The position numbers were made by a program, and so were the translations under genes. The notes under the pieces were generated by a model, which searched no databases, was not told where the DNA came from, and saw nothing but the letters and a program-made list of their open reading frames with translations. Below, piece after piece: positions 57,930 to 64,000 of a DNA stretch of 64,000 nt. The stretch lies in assembly GCA_964464925.1 (NCBI GenBank), contig CAYXLI010000027.1:16099-80098 (forward strand), given 5' to 3'. How positions within the stretch are numbered: the first letter of the stretch is position 1; the number at the start of each line of letters is the position of its first letter. Origin of the DNA: CAYXLI01 sp964464925 (GTDB lineage Bacteria > Acidobacteriota > Terriglobia > Bryobacterales > Bryobacteraceae).

Positions 57930-60287
57930 TTGACTGCGGCAAAGCCAATCTTCCGAAGCTTTCTACAAGCAGGCTTCGAGTGCTCATTGCACAAAATCAC
58001 AGGCGGCAAACGCCTGAACATGACTGCTGCGACCCGTCACGACGAGTTCGTCGATTCGGACTACCGTCTGATTCAGGAATGCGGGATGACGACGGCTCGC
58101 GACGGGATTGCATGGCACCTCATCGAGACACATCCCGGCCGGTACGACTTTTCATCCGCCGTGCGACTGTTGCGAGCGGCTCGCCGCACCAACACGCAAG
58201 TCATTTGGGATCTTTTTCACTTCGGTTGGCCTGACTGGCTTGACATTCTGACGCCGGAATTCGTGACGCGGTATGGCCGCTTCGCAAGAGAATTTGCGCG
58301 TGTCCTGCGGAGTGAATCAGATGACCTTCCGATCGTCTCGCCAATGAATGAGATTTCCTTCATGGCGTGGGCGGGTGGTGAAACGGCATACATCTATCCG
58401 TTCTATTCCGACCGAGGCGATGACCTGAAAAGACAGCTTGTCCGCGCTGCCATCGAAGCGGTGAATGAGGTACGCTCCATTCTACCCGGCACTCGCTTCG
58501 TGCATCCGGAGCCGGTGATTCATATCATCGCTCATCCGGACCGTCCGGAACAGGCGCAGGAGGCTTCCGCTTATCGCAACGCGATGTATCAGGCATGGGA
58601 CATGCTCGCGGGCCGGTTGTGCCCCGAGTTGGGTGGAACCGAGAACCATCTCGACATCCTCGGCGTAAACTTCTATCCAAAGAACGAGTGGTTCCACCAC
58701 GGCGGCCCCATTTGGCGAAGCAGCCCCCATTACCTGCCATTCCGTGAGCTGCTCAAGGAAGTGCACCGTCGTTATGAGCGCCCGATGTTCATTTCCGAAA
58801 CCGGTACGGAAGACGACGATCGCCCCTCCTGGCTGAAGTACGTCTGTACCGAATCGCGTGCGGCAATGCGCGAAGGTGTTCCGTTGCTCGGCCTATGCAT
58901 CTATCCGATTCTCAACCACCCTGGTTGGGACGATGAGCGCCACTGCTGTAACGGACTGTTTGATTACGCCGGAGACACCGGCAAGAGAGAGGTATGTGAA
59001 CCCTTGAAAAACGAAATCCAAAACCAGGTCAAGAACTTTGACGAATTCCTCGCAGACCAGGACAAATCGAGTCGCGTCGAAGAGAGCTTGCCGCCTGACC
59101 TCATATGCCTCTCCCACCTGCGCTGGGGATTCGTTTTCCAGCGTCCGCAGCATCTGATGAGCCGCTTTGCGCGCGACCGAAGAGTGTTCTTCGTGGAGGA
59201 ACCTTTCTTTGATTCCGACGAGCCCCGCCTGCAGAAGCATATTTGCCCGCAGACGGGCGTGAATGTAATTGCTCCGCATCTGCCGGCCGGTTCAGCGCCG
59301 GATGCAGTAGAACGCATTTTGAGCAATCTGTTGGACGGTCTTGTGGAACAGGAGCAGATCGAGGATCCGATTCTCTGGTATTACACGCCGATGGCTATCG
59401 CCTTTTCCGACCATCTGCGTCGCAGGGCGACCGTTTACGATTGTATGGACGAACTGTCCGCCTTCAAAGGCGCCCCGCCCGAGTTGCACGAGCGGGAACG
59501 CATGCTGCTCGACCGGGCCGACCTGGTGTTTACAGGCGGTGTGACGCTCTACGAATTCAAGCGGAATATGCATCCGCACATATATCCGTTCCCCAGCGGC
59601 GTGGACGTGCCGCACTTTCGGAATGCGCGCTCCATTCAGCAGGATCCGGCAGATCAGGCTCAGATTCCGCATCCGCGCCTCGGTTTCGTTGGCGTGATCG
59701 ATGAGCGGTTCGACATTGGCCTGTTGGACGGCATTGCGCGTCTGCGGCCCGACTGGCACTTCGTGCTCGTTGGACCTGTGGTCAAAATCGACCCTGCCTC
59801 TCTTCCCGAGGCGCACAATATTCATTACCTGGGCGGCAAGAAGTACGAAGAACTGCCCGCCTACCTTGCCGGCTGGAACGTGGCGATGCTGACGTTCGCC
59901 CGCAACGAATCCACCCGTTTCATCAGCCCGACGAAAACACCCGAGTATCTCGCCGCGGGCAGGCCGGTTGTGTCCACTTCGATTCGCGACGTCGTCCGCC
60001 CGTATAAAGACCTGGGCCTGGTGCACATCGCGGATACCCCCGAGGACTTCGTCATCGCCGCGCAAGAGGCGATGTATTCCGACGCAAAGGATCCGGCCTG
60101 GCAGCAGCGCGCAGACGAGTTCCTTAAAACCAAATCCTGGGATGCAGTCTGGTCCGGCATGAACAAGTTAATACAGGAAGTATGTTCCGGGAATTCGCAG
60201 GCAGCCGGCGCAGCTACCGCTGCCGGTGCTGCAGGCACTGAACCGATCGAATCCAAGCAAGGAGCGCAGACATGTTCGATTTCTTAA
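57930..60287 (+). CDS. Fusion of a GH-A-clan glycosidase domain and a GT-B glycosyltransferase
   Basis: A 785-residue cytosolic fusion. Residues 1-375 form a TIM-barrel glycosidase domain: E141 in SPMNEISFMAW is the probable acid/base and E290 in MFISETGTE the probable nucleophile, the clan GH-A arrangement. From about 393 (DLICLSHLRWGFVFQRPQHL) to 760 runs a GT-B glycosyltransferase, with LGFVGVIDERFDIGLL, VLVGPVVKIDP and the donor site TPEYLAAGRPVVST. The N-terminus QAGFECSLHKITGGKRLN suits a TTG start at 57930; an AAGG is 12 bp upstream. It ends with an Ala-rich tail. It overlaps glf by 16 bp, so the donor may be UDP-galactofuranose (inference). Confidence 0.85.
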   Translation: MTAAKPIFRSFLQAGFECSLHKITGGKRLNMTAATRHDEFVDSDYRLIQECGMTTARDGIAWHLIETHPGRYDFSSAVRLLRAARRTNTQVIWDLFHFGWPDWLDILTPEFVTRYGRFAREFARVLRSESDDLPIVSPMNEISFMAWAGGETAYIYPFYSDRGDDLKRQLVRAAIEAVNEVRSILPGTRFVHPEPVIHIIAHPDRPEQAQEASAYRNAMYQAWDMLAGRLCPELGGTENHLDILGVNFYPKNEWFHHGGPIWRSSPHYLPFRELLKEVHRRYERPMFISETGTEDDDRPSWLKYVCTESRAAMREGVPLLGLCIYPILNHPGWDDERHCCNGLFDYAGDTGKREVCEPLKNEIQNQVKNFDEFLADQDKSSRVEESLPPDLICLSHLRWGFVFQRPQHLMSRFARDRRVFFVEEPFFDSDEPRLQKHICPQTGVNVIAPHLPAGSAPDAVERILSNLLDGLVEQEQIEDPILWYYTPMAIAFSDHLRRRATVYDCMDELSAFKGAPPELHERERMLLDRADLVFTGGVTLYEFKRNMHPHIYPFPSGVDVPHFRNARSIQQDPADQAQIPHPRLGFVGVIDERFDIGLLDGIARLRPDWHFVLVGPVVKIDPASLPEAHNIHYLGGKKYEELPAYLAGWNVAMLTFARNESTRFISPTKTPEYLAAGRPVVSTSIRDVVRPYKDLGLVHIADTPEDFVIAAQEAMYSDAKDPAWQQRADEFLKTKSWDAVWSGMNKLIQEVCSGNSQAAGAATAAGAAGTEPIESKQGAQTCSIS

Positions 60288-61417
60288 TCGTGGGAGCCGG
60301 CTTTGCCGGCAGCGTGATCGCCCAACAGATGGCCGCCCTGGGCAAGCGGGTGATGATCGTGGATCGGCGTCCCCATATAGGCGGCAATGCTTACGACCAT
60401 CTGAATGAGCATGGGGTGCTGGTCCACAAGTACGGCCCGCACATTTTCCACACTAATTCCCGCGAGGTGTTCGAATATCTTTCACAGTTCACCAAATGGC
60501 GCTCCTACGAACATCGCGTGCGGGCACACGTGGATGGCAAGCTGGTTCCCATTCCGATCAATATCGACACCGTCAATCAACTCTATGGCGTGAACGTGGA
60601 CGAAAATACGATCGAGGAGTACTTCGCGTCTGTAGCGGAAAACCGCCCGCAGATCCGCACGTCGGAAGACGTGGTGGTCTCCCGCGTTGGCCGGGACCTG
60701 TACGAAAAGATGTTTCGCGGCTATACGCGCAAGCAGTGGGGGTTGGATCCGAGCGAACTCGACGCATCGGTGACCGCACGCATCCCCGTTCGAACCAATC
60801 GCGATGATCGCTATTTCGGCGATACCTATCAGGCCATGCCGCTCAACGGCTACACTCACATGTTCGAGAACATGCTCGACCATCCGAACATCACCATGGT
60901 GCTCGGCTCGGACTACCGTGATGTGCTGCGGTATGTGAAATACGACCAGATGGTTTACAGCGGCCCGGTGGACGAGTTTTTCCAATTCCGCTTCGGCAAG
61001 CTGCCTTATCGCTCATTGGAGTTCAAGCACGAAACCTATGAACGGGAAATCCATCAGCCCGCAGCCGTGGTGAACTATCCTAACGACCACGCCTACACCC
61101 GCGTGACTGAATTCAAGTACCTGACCGGCCAGCAACACAACAAAACCAGCGTGGTCTACGAGTTTCCACGCGCCGAAGGCGATCCGTATTACCCGGTGCC
61201 GCGCCAGGAGAACAATGAACTCTACAAGCGGTACAAGAATCTCGCGGATGCCACGCCCGATGTCCACTTCGTCGGCCGGTTGGCAACGTACAAGTACTAC
61301 AACATGGACCAGATTGTTGCACAAGCTCTAAGCGTCTGCACAAAGATCAGCGGTTACAGCCGTTCTGAACTCGTGCGCAGACAGCCGGTGCAGTTGCTTG
61401 ATCGTGCCACCGCTTGA
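60272..61417 (+). CDS. glf: UDP-galactopyranose mutase
   Basis: A 381-residue FAD enzyme that converts UDP-galactopyranose to UDP-galactofuranose. The FAD site FLIVGAGFAGSVIAQQMA, MIVDRRPHIGGNAYD, HKYGPHIFHTNSREVFEYLS, YTRKQWGLDPSEL, FGDTYQAMPLNGYTHMFENM and the C-terminal VGRLATYKYYNMDQ all match Glf. GGAG 8 bp before ATG 60272 supports the start inside the preceding gene. Galactofuranose is used in O-antigens and exopolysaccharide. Confidence 0.96.
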   Translation: MFDFLIVGAGFAGSVIAQQMAALGKRVMIVDRRPHIGGNAYDHLNEHGVLVHKYGPHIFHTNSREVFEYLSQFTKWRSYEHRVRAHVDGKLVPIPINIDTVNQLYGVNVDENTIEEYFASVAENRPQIRTSEDVVVSRVGRDLYEKMFRGYTRKQWGLDPSELDASVTARIPVRTNRDDRYFGDTYQAMPLNGYTHMFENMLDHPNITMVLGSDYRDVLRYVKYDQMVYSGPVDEFFQFRFGKLPYRSLEFKHETYEREIHQPAAVVNYPNDHAYTRVTEFKYLTGQQHNKTSVVYEFPRAEGDPYYPVPRQENNELYKRYKNLADATPDVHFVGRLATYKYYNMDQIVAQALSVCTKISGYSRSELVRRQPVQLLDRATA

Positions 61418-61452
61418 AGAGTGACGCGTAAGCAGGCACTGACCGGGCTTGA

Positions 61453-61500
61453 ACGGCCGGAAGAAGGGGGTTCGGAGGCTCCTTTCTGTCCGGCCGTATC
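61453..61500. terminator. Hairpin between glf and the ABC-2 permease gene
   Basis: ACGGCCGGA (61453-61461) pairs perfectly with TCCGGCCGT (61489-61497); the loop is 27 nt and can fold further (GGGTTCGGAGGCTCC). It is followed by ATCTGTTTTC. Placed between converging genes, it is a probable bidirectional terminator. Confidence 0.6.
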
Positions 61501-61505
61501 TGTTT

Positions 61506-63098
61506 TCAGGCCACTGGCCCTTCTCCTTCTGAGAGCGCTGTAAGAATTGTCTCCTTGTTGGCTGCCGCGTAACCAATAGCAGAATCCAGCGCAACATAAT
61601 AGAGAATTCCCGCAATCATCGCATCCACTGCAAGCACCCCGTAAAATGCAATCTCGGATTCGAATGCGAAGCGCGCCAGATAGGCGAGTGAAATCGGGAG
61701 CGCCACAATCAGATAGACCAGAATCAGGAAAGCCTGTACCCGTCCGGCGGAGGAACGCCGCCAGGATTGCTCCGGATCCACCGCCCTCGGGTTGTGAATC
61801 GAAATCAGATTTCCCAAACCCAGCAGAAAGATCGTAAAGGTGAGCATCACAGCCAAGGCTTCCAGCATGCTCAGCGGTGTGATGGGCATCCTCAACGCGG
61901 CGCAGACCACTATGATGCTGGCGGCTTCCAGCAGAATGAAGATCAGCGCTGTAACGTTCTTCGCCACGATCACGGCGGACAGCCGCACAGGCATAGCGAA
62001 GTACACCTGAGACGCACTCCGGTCGAAGCCGAACATATTCCAGATGCAGACCTCGCCGAGCAGCATGAGCCCGTATACCGTCACGGCCGTCAGATAATGC
62101 GCGGAGGGCGCTCCGCTATTCCGGCGCATCAGAACAGGCAGCCAGATGAGAATACCGAACGTAAACCCCATAAGGAACACAAGCCGGAATCTCGGGGAGC
62201 GCGTCAGGAAGCGGACTTCTTTTTCCACCAGCGCGCCGAGTGGATCGGAGAAGATCCTCGAAGGCAGAGTGTAAAGCCGCTCGAGCAATCCGCCTCCTGA
62301 AGTGATCCGTGTCCCTCCCGATCCGGCTGCCGCCTTGTCAAATCGGAGATTGCGTTCAAATTGCCATCGGCCGAATGCGTAGGCCAGGCTCGTCCAGACG
62401 ATCAGGCTGGCGCCGCTGGCAATAGGATGTTGACCCACCGCGAAATCCGCCGCGCCTCCCCATGGAAAAAGGATCGCCGGCTGCCTGAACAGATGCCGTA
62501 TCTGCGTCGGATCGCCGCGCTGCAGTAGAATCTGCGGCAATGCGGCAATCATCACCAGCGCAACCACCGCCACTTCCCTGATACGCCTGTGCGCAAGGAT
62601 GCGGCCGAGCAGATCCCGCAACCCGGCGGATAGCAGCAGATTGAAAGCGATAAAAACGATCAATCCCAGCGGGGCCCACACTGGAATGCTCCGGTTGAAC
62701 CACGAGCCGATCGCCGCGCCCCCCACCATCAGAATCATCTCGACCGCGGCGGTCACTCGCAGCAGCACCTCCAGGGAGAAGAGCGAGCCGTGCGGGATCG
62801 GATACACCATCAGCTTCCGCAACTCCAGCGACGAACCAGTGCTCGCCATCAGGATCGGGATCACCTGCCAGTAGATCGTAGCCAGCAGCAGCCCTGGAGT
62901 GAACAGAGCGAGCAGCAAACTACGATCTGAGGTCGCAGCCAACATTCCGACACTCAGCGCGCCGAAGGCCCACATCCCGTACCAGACCAAACCGACGATG
63001 ACGGTCAGCGGAACTCCGGACCGGGACCGGGCGAAATAATGGAATGACGCTTTGAATTGCGCCCAGACAATTGCCCTGGCCTGGTCCGGGAAGATCAT
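61506..63098 (-). CDS. ABC-2 type transporter permease
   Basis: A 530-residue membrane protein with about twelve hydrophobic segments in two sets, a long ABC-2-like permease. It begins FPDQARAIVWAQFKASFHYF and has a large non-membrane part around 250-300 (RITSGGGLLERLYTLPSRIF). The substrate is unknown. It overlaps the ATPase gene stop by 4 bp and ends 89 bp from glf (convergent). Confidence 0.88.
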   Translation of the reverse strand: MIFPDQARAIVWAQFKASFHYFARSRSGVPLTVIVGLVWYGMWAFGALSVGMLAATSDRSLLLALFTPGLLLATIYWQVIPILMASTGSSLELRKLMVYPIPHGSLFSLEVLLRVTAAVEMILMVGGAAIGSWFNRSIPVWAPLGLIVFIAFNLLLSAGLRDLLGRILAHRRIREVAVVALVMIAALPQILLQRGDPTQIRHLFRQPAILFPWGGAADFAVGQHPIASGASLIVWTSLAYAFGRWQFERNLRFDKAAAGSGGTRITSGGGLLERLYTLPSRIFSDPLGALVEKEVRFLTRSPRFRLVFLMGFTFGILIWLPVLMRRNSGAPSAHYLTAVTVYGLMLLGEVCIWNMFGFDRSASQVYFAMPVRLSAVIVAKNVTALIFILLEAASIIVVCAALRMPITPLSMLEALAVMLTFTIFLLGLGNLISIHNPRAVDPEQSWRRSSAGRVQAFLILVYLIVALPISLAYLARFAFESEIAFYGVLAVDAMIAGILYYVALDSAIGYAAANKETILTALSEGEGPVA

Positions 63099-63856
63099 AA
63101 CCAGTCCGGACTCTCTCCGATTACGTCGCGCCCGCCCACTACGCGAACAAAGATATCCTCCAGGCTCTCCGAACCCGAGCGTAGTTCACTGATCACACCG
63201 TCCACAGCGATGCGCCCGTTGTGAATGATCGCGACCCTTTCGCACAGCCGCTCCACCACTTCGAGAACGTGCGACGTCAGAAAAATGGTGGCGCCCTGCC
63301 GGACCTGGTCGATCAGGATGTCTTTCATCAGGCGCGCTCCCACGGCATCTACTCCTTCGAAGGGCTCGTCCATCAAAAATAACTGCGGACGGTGGATCAG
63401 CGCGGCTGCCATCGCTACTCGTTTGCGCATGCCCTTCGAGTATTCGCCGATCAGCTTGCCGGTTGCGGCGTCCAGTTGAAACAGGGCCATCAATTCCTGG
63501 GCCCTTTCGCGCGCCACGGGTCTCGCCAGTTTGTACATCCGGCCTACAAACTCCACAAACTCGGCGCCCGTGAGGTGATCGAACAGCAGCGTCTCATCCG
63601 GAACCAGGCCGATGCGCGATTTGATCTCGACATCTTTTTCGGGCATCGGCAGCCCAAGCAGTTCGATCGATCCCGACGTAGGGGGCGCCAGTCCCATCAG
63701 CATGCGAATCGTAGTAGTCTTCCCCGCCCCGTTTGGTCCCAGGAACCCGAAAAAGCAGCCCCGCGGAACCGTCAGGTTGATGCCGTCCACCGCCGCCTTA
63801 TCGCCGTACACCTTGCGTAGTTCGCGGACAGCAACAGCGGGAGAGGATTCGTTCAT
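63095..63856 (-). CDS. ABC transporter ATP-binding protein
   Basis: A 253-residue ATPase with Walker A GPNGAGKTTT, Q-loop (VPDETLLFDHLTG), signature YSKGMRKRVAMAAAL (the SxGM variant of ABC-2 exporters), Walker B QLFLMDEPFEGVD and H-loop LTSHVLEVVERL. It pairs with the permease at 61506 (ATGA overlap). ATG 63856 is the start; the gene reads away from the tRNA. Confidence 0.94.
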   Translation of the reverse strand: MNESSPAVAVRELRKVYGDKAAVDGINLTVPRGCFFGFLGPNGAGKTTTIRMLMGLAPPTSGSIELLGLPMPEKDVEIKSRIGLVPDETLLFDHLTGAEFVEFVGRMYKLARPVARERAQELMALFQLDAATGKLIGEYSKGMRKRVAMAAALIHRPQLFLMDEPFEGVDAVGARLMKDILIDQVRQGATIFLTSHVLEVVERLCERVAIIHNGRIAVDGVISELRSGSESLEDIFVRVVGGRDVIGESPDWL

Positions 63857-63921
63857 GCGCTCTTTCTATCCTATGACGCAGTTCCGGGTAGAAGAAGTAG
63901 CGCGTTCGTAATCGCATGTTT

Positions 63922-63927
63922 TACAAT
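63922..63927 (+). promoter_or_regulatory. TACAAT -10 element for tRNA-Val
   Basis: TACAAT 20 bp before the mature tRNA 5' end fits a -10 box (TATAAT 5/6). The -35 is not obvious. Confidence 0.4.
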
Positions 63928-63946
63928 AGAAAAGTCCCGCAAGTCA

Positions 63947-64000
63947 GGGCGCGTAGCTCAGCTGGTTAGAGCGCCTGCTTCACACGCAGGAGGTCTGGGG
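63947..64000 (+). tRNA. tRNA-Val (CAC), 3' end outside window
   Basis: Acceptor 5' strand GGGCGCG (63947-63953), D-arm with GCTCAGCTGGTTAGAGC, and anticodon stem-loop CCTGC-TTCACAC-GCAGG. The anticodon CAC at 63981-63983 reads GUG (Val). The sequence runs off the window in the variable/T-arm region. Confidence 0.93.

Noticed and set aside
1..64000. Prophage, integrative element or defence island
   Set aside because: No integrase, transposase, phage structural, restriction or toxin-antitoxin genes were recognised; the accessory-looking stretch at 21-24 kb lacks attachment-site repeats.

Overview
This 64-kb window is a gene-dense, moderately GC-rich bacterial chromosome segment with about 60 protein genes, one partial tRNA and no rRNA, phage, CRISPR array or complete insertion sequence. 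Several family signatures point to Acidobacteriota, probably Solibacteres/Bryobacterales. These are an Oar-like TonB-dependent receptor with an N-terminal carboxypeptidase-regulatory domain, a remnant of the Solibacter-expanded TIGR03435 family, a PEP-CTERM protein, a haem c/PHM-like copper protein, and a DUF1080, sulfatase and GH127 set. The taxonomic call is inference from family content.

Layout. 1-3693 (minus): tetrapyrrole operon hemX/ccsA-like, hemA, hemC and siroheme-forming cobA (cut by the window edge), mostly with 4-bp stop/start overlaps. 3758-5861 (plus): an SDR, then a stand-alone Clp/Hsp100 D2-type AAA+ ATPase preceded by a near-consensus sigma-54 promoter and closed by a perfect hairpin terminator. 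5885-12103 (mostly minus): siroheme nitrite/sulfite reductase, a GT39-type glycosyltransferase, a secreted HIT-like protein (plus), NagA-like deacetylase and ilvE. 12302-19958 (plus): M48 protease, methyltransferase, ankyrin protein, TonB receptor and e(P4)-type acid phosphatase. 19964-21103 (minus): acyl-CoA dehydrogenase. 21317-24964 (plus): an accessory-looking stretch with a G1-peptidase-like protein, a protein of seven near-identical 37-residue repeats, an internally deleted TIGR03435 protein and a PEP-CTERM protein. 24915-33163: M19 dipeptidase, haem c/copper-monooxygenase-like protein coupled to a small zincin, a Ser/Thr-rich secreted protein, and a tolC-emrA-emrB efflux operon with a decayed duplicate of the emrB 3' end beside it. 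33335-39765 (minus): carbohydrate operon galM, FAD oxidoreductase, GH127, sulfatase, DUF1080; a GH51 arabinofuranosidase follows at 43918. 39927-43864: cytochrome c, receiver-like/HATPase regulator, STAS protein, EamA transporter, PEGA protein and thioredoxin. 45532-47635: sugar aminotransferase and epimerase. 47637-49780: UvrC-like protein and aldo/keto reductase. 49905-53296: a 45-residue zinc-ribbon protein behind a near-consensus promoter, an M48-like lipoprotein whose active-site Glu is replaced, and yvcK-glmU. 53314-64000: truB, an MsbA-like ABC exporter, phosphoesterase, a Lys-rich DUF6496 protein, a glycosidase-glycosyltransferase fusion overlapping UDP-galactopyranose mutase, an ABC-2 transporter and tRNA-Val(CAC).

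Connections. HemA and HemC supply uroporphyrinogen, CobA diverts it toward siroheme, and the only siroheme enzyme here is the reductase at 5885. The GH51, GH127, sulfatase, GalM and NagA genes suggest scavenging of arabinose-containing or sulfated glycans. YvcK (a UDP-GlcNAc-binding regulator) sits 3 bp before GlmU (the UDP-GlcNAc synthase). The most unusual items are the sigma-54-linked single-ring AAA+ protein, the seven-repeat protein, the GH-A/GT fusion with glf, the M48-like protein with HQxGH, and the receiver-like HATPase/STAS pair.
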